Of a DNA stretch of 64,000 bases, positions 41,817 through 52,966 are shown piece by piece. The stretch is from assembly GCF_024139115.2 (NCBI RefSeq), contig NC_085141.1, positions 44,761,065 through 44,825,064 on the forward strand, read 5' to 3'. The notes under the pieces are model-generated. The model saw only the letters and a program-made list of their open reading frames with translations. It did no database searches and had not been told where the DNA came from. Position 1 is the stretch's first letter. The number at the start of each line of letters is the position of its first letter. The position numbers and the translations under genes were made by a program. Origin of the DNA: Armigeres subalbatus (lineage: Eukaryota; Arthropoda; Insecta; Diptera; Culicidae).

Positions 41817-44780
41817 TTTTTTTTTTTTGAAGAACATCATGGTATCGTGCCAGCGCATTGCCGGCTTTCCAGGTGGCCTTACCACGCTCTATGTCCTCGG
41901 AAGGTGGGAAGGGTCGACTTCGCGCCTGCTTCCCTGTGCACGGCTGCCACGTGCACCCCAAATTGACCTCTCTGCGATAGGGCCAATTCGCCATCACACA
42001 GAGGTACTTGCCGACGCGGTGCCTACGCCTGCCCCAACCTTGACGAGGACCCTTTTCCGTCTTCGGGCTCGGAACCCGCCAGGTTGACCGACGCCGCGAA
42101 AGCGACGACGACATGTTGTCCTTCGCGCGGCCACTTGTACGATAAAACGATCGACTTCGACCACAGGGCACCAGTATGGCCCATGAATCCGACTCCGAAC
42201 CCTTGAATTACCTCTTATTTGCGCCTGAACTAGCCACTCCTCGAGTCCACGCGTCACCTTCTGTGTAGCTCCGTCTGTAGCAACCATAGCCTGTATGGGC
42301 CTGGGTCAGGTGGAAAGTGATTTCCCCATGGCGCCTCTTGACCCACGTATCTATCTCCGGTATCAACCTATGGGTCCATCTACCCTTAGTGGAACTGTCC
42401 CACGCACGCTGCCATTTGTCTATTGAGGCCAACATCACAGTCCTACGGATGCCTCTCGTGCCGCGCATTTCGAAGCACTCTATGTCTTCATCGATAACGA
42501 TGTCAATAGGCATCATACCGGTGATGACGCAAAGTGCATCGTGCGACACGGTACGGTACGCGCTCACAACTCATAGGAACATGAGCCTATACGTACTTTC
42601 TAACTTCGTTCTCTAGCAGTTAATACGCAGGGCCGTGCCCCAAGCTTCCCCCCATACCTCAGTATGGACAGAGCGACACTAGCCAGATGCTTGCGCTTGC
42701 TGGCATAAACCGCAGAGCTATGGACATCAGCCGGAACAATGCCACTGTAGCTGTGGAGGCACGCTTGCAGGCGTAATTGACGTGGCTACTAAAGTTGAGC
42801 TTATCGTCGATCATTACCCCCAAGAGTTTGATGGAGCGTTCAGAGGTGGCCGCGCAGTTGCCTGCCCTTATCACCGCTTGTTGCTCCGACTTTCGGTTAT
42901 TAACAACAACCACCTCAGTCTTGTGGTGAGCCAGTTCTAACTTCCTGGAACTCATCCACTCCTCCACAATTGAGATCGAGTGGGAACTTCAACCTCAAGA
43001 CACTGTCGTACATGACGTTCCATAACACCGGACCCAGTATGGAACCTTGCGGAACCCCTGTGGATATATCAACGCACTTCCGACCCGCCTCCGTGTCGTA
43101 TACCAGTACTCGATTCTGGAAGTAGCTTCCGAGAATCTTGTACAGGTACTCGGGAATTCCAAAACGCAGGAGCGCATCTGCAATAGATGCTCAACTGGCA
43201 ATATTGAATACATTCCTCACGTCGAGAGACACTACTGAACAATAGCGAACTCCCCTCCTCTCACGCTGGATAGCTATCTCCTCGGATTTGGTAACCGACA
43301 AGATAGCGTCTACGGTCGACTTACCCTTTCGGAAGCCAAACTGGTTACTCGATAGACCATCCGCACCCTCCGTGCGTATCAACAACCTGTTAAGGATGAT
43401 CTTCTCGAGCACCTTCCCCGCCGTATCAAGCAGGCATATTAGTCTATATGCCGAAGGATCCCCCGGTGGTTTTCCCGCCTTTGGCAATAGGACCAAGCTC
43501 TGCCTTTTCCATGCTTCAGGGAAGATTCCCTCGTCCAGGCATCTCTGCATGACAGATCTGAACATCTCGGGAGCCTCAGCAATGGCCGATTTGATGGCCA
43601 GGTTAGGAATACCATCCGGTCCTGGCGACCTACCTACACTAAGGGACTGTGCAATCCCCGCAAGTTCCGTCACAGTTACTCTTCTTTCGTCGGCCACCTT
43701 GGCCCCTGGCAGCTCCACAAAGTGAGGCCAGGAACTTGGGTCATGACGTGGGAAGAGCCCCGCGATGATCCTCTCCAGCATCTCTGGAGACCGCTCTGTA
43801 GGGGCCATCGCCCCACGTGTCTTGGCCATTACGACCTTATAGGCGTCACCCCATGGATTCGCGTTGGTACTTTGAGACAGGCCCTCGAAGCAGGCTTTTT
43901 TACTTGATCTAGTATCAGTCTTCAGAGCGGCTCTAGCAGCCACGAACGCCACCTGTCGTTCAATACGCTCCCCTTCTGTGCGTGCTCGCTGCATCCGCTT
44001 CCGTCCCCGTAGGCAGGCGCGGCGCAGGTTCGCAATTGCTTGAGTCCACCAGTAAGCCGATGGCCTCCCATTCCTAGGGTGGACTTTCCAAGACATGGTG
44101 GCATCGCATGCACGCGAGAGTACTGTTACCAGCTGCTCGCCGTTCAGACCGAGAGTATTGTGCTCGCGGCGGAACGCTTCCTTAAACACCTCGTCGTCGA
44201 AGTACGATGTCTTCCACATACGAGGGCTAGGCCTCGCCCCTTCTTCCGTCCGCAGAATGCTGGTCGTATAGTCGATGTGAGTGGTCGCTGTGAGTGTAGC
44301 CATCATCTACCCTCCAGTTCGAACTACTCGTTTGGCCAGGGCTCCAGAACGTAACGTCGATAATCGACTCGGCCCCGTTCCAGCTGTAGGTACTTTTGGT
44401 ACCAACATTGGCCAAATCCACATCCAACATGGCCAGTGATTCCAGCAGGATCTGCCCCCGTTGATTCGTGGAATGGCTTCCCCATCAAGTTAGCCGTTAA
44501 ACAATCCAGCATACGACCGAACTGCTTGATCGACCATCAAAGAAGCGCATAGCAACTGCAGAAAAAGACCCCGTTGACTTTGGCAGTGACGAAGTCCTCG
44601 TGTGTCGAAGACACCAACTCTTGAACTGGGTATTTCCCCATTGTCCATATCGTTCCTGGCGGGTACCCGGTAAAGATCCGCTATGATGGCGATATCCATC
44701 CCCCATTCAGCAACTGTCTGACACAGCAGTTGCTGGGCTGCACCACAGTGGTTCAGGTTTAGCTGCGTTACCTGCACTGT
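41817..44780 (-). mobile_element. R1-like LINE, reversed, with poly(A) tail
   Basis: A 12-base T run at 41817-41828 on the + strand is the poly(A) tail of this reversed element. The ORF2 start lies at 44777 and the C-terminal coding remnants run to about 42208. It points toward the + strand R1-like element, so the two meet tail to tail near 41740-41817. ORF1 is absent (5' truncation at about 44830). Confidence 0.75.
42208..44777 (-). pseudogene. R1-like ORF2, catalytic YADD box deleted
   Basis: The N-terminal endonuclease starts MQVTQLNLNHCGAAQQLL (44490-44777), typical of R1-group proteins. A frame of 371 codons (43191-44306) carries the endonuclease end and early reverse transcriptase: SVGRSPGPDGIPNLAIK, YRLICLLDTAGKVLEKIIL, SNQFGFRKGKSTVDAI and VVSLDVRNVFNIAS. 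After a frameshift, the GVPQGSILGPVLW block is readable at about 43020-43065. At about 42985 the sequence jumps to VEEWMSSRKLELAHHKTEVV (42659-42967), skipping the FADD/YADD box. The end (42208-42567) has MMPIDIVIDEDIEC and KWQRAWDSSTKGRWTHRLIP. The element cannot reverse transcribe. Confidence 0.85.
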
Positions 44781-44996
44781 GATTTTGCAGCACGCTTAAT
44801 GATTGACCGTGTATATGGTAATTAAATACTAGTTGCAAAAACCTTTTTTTTAACAACATGTCTCGAAAATTATGTTACCCCATATCTCCGTTGCTGTTTA
44901 GTGTTTATTCAAATCGTTTTCAATTACACATGACAATAGTGGGCCAGAATAGCTGTCAAACTGAAACAGTGCTTTTAGTTCATCTTTTGATATTAC

Positions 44997-45562
44997 AGTC
45001 GCCTCTCCACATCTCGATATCGAAAGGACCATCGAGATAGGGAAAGATCAAAGAATGGAAGGGAAATTTAAATGGGCACTAGATCCTATGTCGTTTCTTG
45101 TTGTTGATGTGTTTGTTATTGTCCAAAGATGGTCTAGTAGCTCTAAAATTTGAACATTTCGACATAAGGAGAGTGAAACCCAAACCCAAAACTGACAAAC
45201 GCACCTAGCGACAAACCTTTATCAGAACCCGAACATAATATGACAAGAATTGCCTTGCATGCTCTGATATTTCCGAGAATGCTAATTTTGTAATCATTGT
45301 TCGATTTTCGAATATTTCCATAAAAGCAGAAACTATGATAGCATAAAACCGAAATTTGCTCTTGAAATATCCTACAAAATAACGGGTTGAAAAGTTAACA
45401 AGATTGTATTCTTTTTTGTTGCTGACAAAAATTTTCGGATCTTTGTCATTACTATCTCCGACAAAAACAAAGATTTGTCGTTGGTTCTCTTTTGTTGTTT
45501 GTTTCGCAAGCGCATTTCAGAAAAAAATATCAGAACACATCGAGATGGGGAGGTTATTGAGA
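44997..45562. mobile_element. Possible inverted-repeat element with CTCGAT-rich ends
   Basis: CAGTCGCCTCTCCACATCTC at about 44998 and, in reverse complement from about 45562, a diverged ACCTCCCCATCTCGATG-type end suggest an old pogo-like non-autonomous element. The arms match poorly, so the boundaries are approximate. Confidence 0.4.
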
Positions 45563-45579
45563 TGTAGAATGCTCGAATA

Positions 45580-45774
45580 GGGACACGGCAGGTATTTTCG
45601 TATGTTCGTCATAGTCTCGAAAACCAATAAAAGAGACGCTTTTCTGTAAAACTCATACGTACCAAATCGTAAACTCAGGAGAAACGTTCTGCTATAGTAG
45701 AGTTCTAGCAAATGTACGTTGCTTTCGTTGGTTTTAGCCCCTATGACGATGGACGGAAATACCTGCCGTGTCCC
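45580..45774. mobile_element. TA-target MITE (mariner-like)
   Basis: GGGACACGGCAGGTATTTTC on the left and GGGACACGGCAGGTATTTCC (reverse complement of the right end) are near-perfect inverted repeats. TA flanks them at 45578-45579 and 45775-45776. It is 195 bp long and non-coding. Confidence 0.85.
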
Positions 45775-45828
45775 TATATATAGATTGAAGGTTGATGAAA
45801 CCATCAACATAGGGAGAGATTCATTCAT

Positions 45829-48697
45829 TTATTTAGTTAACATCTAAACAGATAACACTGAATCAACAATTTGACGCCACAATGCACGGTTCGAGGCCGC
45901 ATCTCTCCATCCTCGGATACGCCCCACGCTCGCCAAGTCGTTTTGCACCTGGTCTGCCCATCTCGCTCGATGCGCTCCACGCCGTCTCGTACCTGCCGGA
46001 TCAAAAGCGAACACCATCTTTGCAGGGTTGCTGTCCGGCATTCTTGCAACATGTCCTGCCCATCGTACCCTTCCGGCTTTAGCTACCTTCTGGATACTGG
46101 GTTCGCCGTAGAGTTGGGCGAGCTGGTGGTTCATTCTTCGCCGCCACACACCGTCTTCTTGCACACCGCCAAAGATGGTCCTAAGCACCCGTCTCTCGAA
46201 TACTCCGAGTGCTTGCAAGTCCTCCACGAGCATTGTCCATGTTTCATGTCCGTAGAGGACAACCGGTCTTATAAGCGTCTTGTACATGACACATTTGGTG
46301 CGGTGGCGAATCTTTTTCGACCGCAGTTTCTTCTGGAGTCCGTAGTAGGCCCGACTTCCACAGATGATGCGCCTTCGTATTTCACGACTAACGTTGTTGT
46401 CAGCCGTTAGCAAGGATCCGAGGTAGACGAATTCCTCGACCACCTCGAAGGTATCCCCGTCTATCGTAACACTGCTTCCCAGGCGGGCCCTGTCGCGCTC
46501 GGTTCCGCCCACAAGCATGTTCTTTGTCTTTGAGACATTCACCACCAGTCCAACTTTTGTTTCTTCACGTTTCAGGCGGGTGTACAGTTCTGCCACCTTT
46601 GCAAATGTTCGGCCAACAATGTCCATGTCATCCGCGAACAAATAAATTGACTGGATCTGTTAAAAATCGTACCCCGGCTGTTACACCCGGCTCTCACCTT
46701 GTCTTAGTCCCCGGCGCGATTCGAACGAACTGGAGTGTACGCCCGAGATCTTCACACAGTTTTGCACACTATCCACCGTTGCTTTCATCAGTCTGGTAAG
46801 CTTCCCAAGAAAGCTGTTCTCGTCCATAATTTTCCATAGCTCTACGCGGTCTATACTGTCGTATGCCGCCTTAAAATCAACGAACAGATGGTGCGTTGGG
46901 ACCTGGTATTCACGGCATTTTTGAAGGATTTGCCGTACAGTAAAGATCTGGTCCGTTGTCGAGCGGCCGTCAACGAACCCCTGCCTTCCACTCCTCCGGT
47001 AGCTGTTCGGTTTCCCACATTCTGACTATCAGTTTGTGCAAGCAAGTGGTCAGCTTTTCCGGGACCATCTTGATGAGCTCAGCTCCAATACCATACTTAC
47101 CAGCTGCTTGATTGGTAACTTCCCTCAAGGTGGGGGCTGGTTGGCTTCCATCGTCCGCTGAACTGACGTAGTCATCTCCTCCGCTGCCTTGACTTTCACT
47201 GCCTGTACTCTCAGCGCCATTCAAATGTTCCTCGTAGTGCTGCTTCCACCTTTCGATCACCATACGTTCGTCCGTCAAGATGCTCCCATCCTTATCCCGG
47301 CACATTTCGGCTCGCGGCACGAAGCCTTTGCGGGATGCGTTGAGCTTCTGGTAGAACTTGCGTGTTTCTTGAGAACGGCACAGCTGTTCCATCTCCTCGC
47401 ACTCCGCTTCTTCCAGGCGGCGTTTCTTCTCCTGAAAAAGGCGGATCTGCTGTCTCTGCTTCCGTCTTTAACGTTCCACGTTCTGCCGGGTACCTTGCTG
47501 CAGCGCGACCGCCCGCGCTGCGTCCTTCTCCTCCAGAATCTGTCTGCAACCCATATACCCGACGTTGTTCTCTGCTGCGTCGTTAATGGCTGCTTTGACT
47601 GTATTCCAGCAGTCCTCAAGAGGGGCCCCATCGAGCTCACCCTCTTCCGACAACGCTGCCTCCAGATGCTGCGCGTATGCAGTGGCGACATCAGGTTGCT
47701 TCAGTCGCTCTAGGTCGAACCGCGGCAGTCGTCGGTACCGAACATTGTTGATGACGGATAGTTTTGGGCGCAGTTCAACCATCACCAGATAGTGGTCAGA
47801 GTCGATGTTAGCGCCACGATATGTCCTGACGTCGATAATGTCGGAGAAGTACCGTCCATCAATCAGAACGTGATCGATTTGTGATTCTGCCTGCAGTGGT
47901 GATCTCCAGGTGTACCGATACGGAAGGCTGTGTTGGAAGTAGGTGCTGCGAATGGCCATATTCTTGGAGGCGGCGAAATCAATTAGTCGTAGGCCGTTTT
48001 CATTCGTCAGCCGGTGAGCGCTGAACTTCCCAATAGTCGGTCTAAACTCAAATCTCCTATGATGATTTTGACGTCGTGGCTTGGGCAGCTGTCGTACTCA
48101 CGTTCCAGCTGCGCGTAGAATGCGTCCTTATCATCATCAGTGCTTCCGGAGTATGGGCTATGGACGTTGATTATGCTGAAGTTGAAGAACCGGCCTTTGA
48201 TCCTCAACCTGCACATTCTTTCATTGATTGGCCACCACCCGATCACGCGCCTTTCCATATCACCCATCACTATGAAAGCTGTTCCCAGCTCGTGTGTGTT
48301 GCCGCAGCTCTGGTAGATGGTATGCTTACCTCTAAACGTTCGCACCATTGATCCCTTTCAACAAACCTCCTGCAGCGCTACGATGCCGAATCCACGGTCC
48401 TTGAGTACATCGGCGAGTATGCGAGTGCTCCCGATGAAGTTCGCTAGTCCCTTTTCGTCGCAGTGGTCTTCGCCGATGGTTTCGGTCCGTACTCTCTTGT
48501 TGATTGTTCGTTGCGTATGTTTTTTTTTAAAGGCTGGCTTGCAGGGCCTGACACCAAACCCCCTAAATTTCCGGAGGTCCATTTCTCCTTATTTCCGGTG
48601 GACCATGGTGCACAGTTTCACTTAGAGTCCCTCGCTGGTACTCGGACGATGTTCAGTCGCTCCTAACCTGGAGAATAGACGCTGTTGTGAGCCGATC
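45829..48697 (-). mobile_element. RTE-clade LINE, second reversed copy with internal deletions
   Basis: The same family as 5343-8521, with the same 3' end (atttatttagttaacatc) and the same 5' boundary (gttgtgagccgatc). It is about 300 bp shorter because of internal deletions. Beyond 48697, a C-rich stretch to about 48900 (CCCCCGGAGAGGAGCAAACC) could be more 5' leader of a longer family member. Confidence 0.88.
45844..48582 (-). pseudogene. RTE endonuclease-reverse transcriptase, multiply deleted
   Basis: The C-terminal 265 codons (45844-46641) run from FADDMDIVGR to VDSVLSV without a stop. Around 46640-46700 a base change and a deletion disrupt the RGLRQGDG block. At about 46978 FVDGRSTTDQ is joined directly to WETEQLPEEWKAGV, losing the first reverse transcriptase motifs. 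Further upstream, 47468-47959 holds QIDHVLIDGR and SDHYLVMVEL, with a small deletion at about 47547. The endonuclease start (48007-48348) keeps GWWPINERMCRLRIKGR, the residues lost or mutated in the 5343-8521 copy. The GDLNAQ loop is deleted near 48050. The two copies have independent lesions. Confidence 0.85.
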
Positions 48698-48964
48698 CTG
48701 ACATGGGTATTCAGTAAGATTTACACCCCCGGAGAGGAGCAAACCCCCCCTTCCCTGTCAGCATACGACCATAGTTCCTACCGGGGTTGGTTACCCGATG
48801 TTCTCTAAGGTTGCTCGTATCCCTGCCAGCACCACGAGGAGGTAGGGATAGGAGTTGCTTGGTAAGAGGCTAAGGACCGCAAGATAGAGTTTATTTTATT
48901 CCTTCAGGTATGCGAAGTACCAATGGTACGCTTTACCCAGCATTTGCCGTGCCAAAGGGAAAAT

Positions 48965-49035
48965 TATGCCTTATGAAACAAAGGGAACATTATGCCCAGG
49001 GAATCAAGAATGTTTCCCAACCGAAAATATTCTAG
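48965..49035 (-). mobile_element. Feilai-like SINE fragment
   Basis: TATGCCCAGGGAATCAAGAA ... CCAACCGAAAATATTCTAGA ... CCGGACCAGA matches the middle of the reversed SINE copies at 27985-28165 and 32193-32428. Confidence 0.6.
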
Positions 49036-49049
49036 ACCGGACCAGATCT

Positions 49050-49870
49050 AACCGTGAACACCTCGTATTCCAGAAAATTGTGTTTACATTATTCCTATTG
49101 GATATAGTATATGCCAAAGACATTGCAAAAACTTTGATTGATTGACCTGGTAGATACCTTGAGCTGAACTCGGGAATATTTTGGAGTACCTTGAACATCT
49201 CAAATACAAAAGAAATAAGTTTACATGGTGCGCACATGCTTATCCAGCTTTCCACGCTCGGTAATGGCGGCTTGTCAAAATCAATCGGTCACTGTACTGT
49301 TTGACACTAGCTGGAGGAAAGCTCACTGGCGTTCCTGGGTGAGGGGAAGGGAAAAAAGGCCTTTTCGCCAGTGAGTTTTCCTCCAGCTAGTGTCAAAAAG
49401 TACAGTGACCGATTGATTTTTACACACCGACAAGCCGCCATTACCGAGCGTGGAAAGCTGGATTGAACCAGGTTCATATCGATGTTGAGGACATTGCAAG
49501 AACCCTTGGTTGTCCGGTAGATACTTTGGGTTGAACTTGGGAACGTTTTGGAATACCTCAAACATAAATGAGAAAACTGGATTTAAATGATGCGAATGTG
49601 CCTGTTGGACTGGATTGGGTATATGCCGATGATGAAGACTTTGCATAAGCCTTGGTTGATTTGGTAGATACCGTGGGCTGACTTCGATAACGTTTCGGAA
49701 AACCTTGAACATCTCGTATTCCAGAAAACTGATCACTGTCTCAACGATCAAGATTACTAAACTTGATTGAGTGTTCAGATTTATCAAACAATGTGGTATA
49801 GGATCCAAATATTTTAGATTCATCTGCAAGCTGTCAGAAGCAAAATCTTCCCAAGGTTGTGGATATCTAG
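49050..49870 (+). repeat. ~150-bp satellite, second block
   Basis: Three units with GACATTGCAA(A/G)AAC, TTGGTAGATACC and CTTGAACATCTCGTATTCC-type landmarks. They correspond to the 18-20.9 kb satellite (CTGAACTCGGGAATATTTTG against CTGTACTCAAGGATAGTTTG), in its main-block orientation. The block is split by a fold-back element at 49244-49461. Confidence 0.7.
49244..49461. mobile_element. Fold-back element with ~90-bp arms
   Basis: Arm 49244-49331 (CCAGCTTTCCACGCTCGGTA...) is the near-perfect reverse complement of 49366-49461 (...TACCGAGCGTGGAAAGCTGG). The loop is about 34 bases. It has no coding potential. It lies inside a satellite unit, so it inserted after the array formed. Confidence 0.85.
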
Positions 49871-50038
49871 GTCTTCAGGGTATAGTCAAACTTGACATCC
49901 AATATTTTTTCCTGAGTAGCCGACATCCTAATGAACATTTTTGCTGGAGAAACTGGGGACCTAGATCTCTTCGGTGATATTTCACAGCCAATCTCAAACG
50001 CTGGGCATATATGACCCATCCGTCCCGAAAGGGTTAAG
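49870..50038 (+). repeat. Satellite-linked terminal module, copy 2
   Basis: TGAACATTTTTGCTGGAGAA and CATATATGACCCATCCGT...GGGTTAA match 20990-21155. Both modules lie directly downstream of a satellite block in the same orientation. Confidence 0.65.
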
Positions 50039-50700
50039 GAAGTCAAATATTTTCAAATTTATTGTTATGTTATCAACAGATGCCACCTTATCTTAGGGAA
50101 TATCTAGAAATTACGTCTCGCTTTTAGTGGGAAGGAGAGGGTTTCTAAAAGCGTGACTACGCATATCAATTTATTTAATTTAATTTAATATTAAATTTAA
50201 TATTAAAAAAAAATATACGAAAAGCCGGACAATTAATGGAGAAGGGATTGATGATGATAAATTTTTCGTAACATCATTTATGGACGTTCCCTTGGTGCAA
50301 TCCTTACTTACCAGGAGCCTCAACCTGTCACCATTGATGATCAATATACAGTTACAATGTCTTTTCATAAACCCTTGCCTCTCACTAGTATGTTCACGTG
50401 GTTTATGGACAGTCCCTTAGCATTTAAAAATGTAAGAACCTGAAAATCTCACATTTTACCAGCTACAAATCATTTTTACCAAAATTTTAGTAAAAAAAAA
50501 TTGTCTAAGAAAATTATTCCGATTTTATCAACTGAAACTCACGGACCGTGTTGATAAAAACGGAACATACCTGTATGCGCAAAACGTTATCTATTGATGT
50601 CGGATGTTTTGAGAGCGGTAGAATTAATATTTCATGGCTTTAGACAACCAATTCTATCAAAATTTTGGGAATCACTTTTGCGAATCCGATTCGACTTATG
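50039..50700. other. Intergenic, nothing recognised
   Basis: AT-rich with a TTAATTTAATATTAAA low-complexity stretch at about 50175. No gene or defined element seen. Confidence 0.45.
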
Positions 50701-51550
50701 ACGACCATTAACTGGAATGCGCAAGTGGGTAAATTTTCCCATCAAATGTGGCTTCATCCACCTTCAAATCACCTCCAAAATGGGCACCTTTCTGTGAAAT
50801 GGGATCGTCGAGAGTATCTATCATGCAATTAGCACGTAGCAAAGAGGAAGGAAGGCTTGATCTACATGTGGTTGCCTTGAAAAGTCCGTCATTAGCAACT
50901 AACAGACACCTGCAGGAACTGGAATCGATTCCTTTCTACAGCTCTCTTATCATACAAACAAACCCTCGCCGACCGATTCCAATTGATCATCCCGATATCA
51001 GACAAATTGTAGCAAGCATATCACAATTACCAGACCTCGTTCGGGAGAACCCTTCGGCGTATCAAATCCATCGATACTTTGTGCAGCGTACAGAGCACCC
51101 AAAAATTGAGCGAAATCACACTAGGAGCAACTGGCCCCGCATTTGGAAAAACATTGCAGACAAGCAGATCACATCAGCGAGACGGAGTCAACAATAGTAG
51201 ATAACGAGAACTGTATCCATTGCAACAACCAACACATAGAAACACTCGAACACAAGTTTGAAGTCCTCGGGTGGTTAATCTTACAGCGCAAGATAAGCAG
51301 CATCCTGAATGGTTGGAGACAACTTTCATTCGTTCAGTTTATTAGACCTGTCCTGAACGGTATTAATAGGCGAAAACGAATTCAAGTTCTACTTGCATTT
51401 TGTGAATACATATCTCATGTAAATGGAAGTAATAATATTATTGATGTAGGAGACTTGATTTTTAAATTAAATTTAGTTTGCTAAGAAGATTTTGTAAATA
51501 CGAATAATTTCTAAACTATGACCAATAAACCAATAAACCAAAAAAAAAAT
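50700..51550 (+). mobile_element. LINE 3' end (I/Loner/Outcast-like) with poly(A)
   Basis: The C-terminal part of an ORF2, followed by a short 3' UTR with repeated CAATAAACCAATAAACC and an A run at about 51540-51549. It is 5'-truncated. The clade is uncertain; the C-terminal zinc-finger pattern and following helix resemble I-group elements of mosquitoes. Confidence 0.7.
50748..51484 (+). pseudogene. LINE ORF2 C-terminal fragment, frameshifted
   Basis: The frame 50748-51197 reads SPPKWAPFCEMGSSRVSI and RRPIPIDHPDIRQIVASISQ. The following frame 51143-51484 reads CIHCNNQHIETLEHKFEVL (a CCH-type metal-binding pattern, partial), WLILQRKISSILNGWRQLSF and FIRPVLNGINRRKRIQVLLA. A one-base shift near 51150-51190 separates them. 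No endonuclease or reverse transcriptase motif remains. Confidence 0.7.
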
Positions 51551-52881
51551 CAAGTGTGACATACAACCCAATTCCTAGAAGTTGCTTTGCTCGGCAGCAC
51601 GTGTACGCATCACATGTCATTTACAAGAAATCTTGAAGGCGTCTTGCGAGGTATTTTAACAACAAAATGCTTCCGAGTACTTCAGCAGCATCGGTTGATG
51701 CGCAATATTTAACTGTAGCCACGGCTTCGTAATCTTGTTCTAGAATTTCATTCCGTGTTTCGCGTGGAACCCGGTCACCGTGTGCCACTTCGAAAGACAG
51801 AGGCAACATTCTTCATTAAAAATTCATTCCACAGCATTCGGTAGGTACATCGTGGGAACACGATTTCCGGGATAACGATGAGGGTGATGTGGTACGACGT
51901 ACTACTATAACACTGAATAGCAGATGAGCCAACCGTCAGTCAAGCGAGGAACACCTGTAAAAGGAGGATCCATTTGCCATTTCACCACCGGGTTTTTTTT
52001 TCTTCTCTGAACAACGGATTGTGCAATGGGACAGAGCGTTAGGATTCTTCCACGGCTGGTACAATGGAAAACCTGAAAGAATACAGTCTTGATGTTTTCT
52101 GTGAACAGTGGTTTTAAGGCCAACGAGTTACGATTTCAATGGTGGATGATTGTGGGGTTGTCAAGTTAAGCATATTTACTGGGATCAGTTTTAAAAACAA
52201 TATTTCAAATATCTATGCCGATCGTTCTTCTTCTAGCTAAAGGTCTGTATGCTTGACTTTCCAAATTAGTTATTTCAATCTGAAAACCCCTCGGCACCAG
52301 TTGTTAAATTGAAAATGACATGTAATTGTTTTCTGACGGCACGCTACAAATACTTACCATCACAACGAACTATGCTGGTAGTACCAACAACAATGTCACA
52401 TCACAGTGAGCAAAAAGGAGATATTGTTCTTTTGCTTCACCTGGAGAAAAAAAAGTTGAAAAGCACTCCCTCGGGCAACATTGTAAGCCATAACACAGCG
52501 GGGAAAGCTCGCTACTCAGGCAGCCAACAAGGCGAAGCCAACGAGTCGTGACTATAGTTTTGCCATAGCTTCTCGAAACAAAAAGCAAGAATGCAACCTC
52601 GGGCTACGAAGTAATTTAACTTTTGCATCTTGAGAGTATTTTGTTCCCATTCTCAAACCATCAGCGCACAAGCAAAACAGTCAACATGTGCTTCCTTCAT
52701 TAGGCTATGGCAATCATTCGTAAGTGAAGGAGGAGTTTTTCGAAGGCGGCACAACCAGTAGTGGAGCGGTAGCCGGGTGTCGCATACTGTCTTTGAATAA
52801 AATGGTTCTGTTTTTATGAAACATGTTAACAACTAAATAAGTTCTTTCAAACAGATAAGATATGGAAAAAAAAATGAAAGC
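51551..52881. other. Intergenic, no gene seen
   Basis: Mixed sequence with short frames lacking motifs. The stretch 52300-52600 has slight resemblance to 30440-30700 (ATGCTGGTAGTACCAAC against ATGTTGCTCATACCAAC), but not enough to define a repeat. Confidence 0.4.
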
Positions 52882-52966
52882 TATACTGCCGCTAACCGCA
52901 AGTCGAGCACATCTGGATATGGACGCCATATACAGATGCGCTCGACTTGCGGTTAGCGGCAGTATA
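52882..52966. mobile_element. 85-bp near-perfect palindrome
   Basis: Arms 52882-52915 and 52933-52966 (TATACTGCCGCTAACCGCAA...) are complementary over 34 bases with one mismatch. The loop is 17 bases. Both ends are TA. It resembles a minimal mariner-type MITE reduced to its inverted repeats. Confidence 0.8.
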
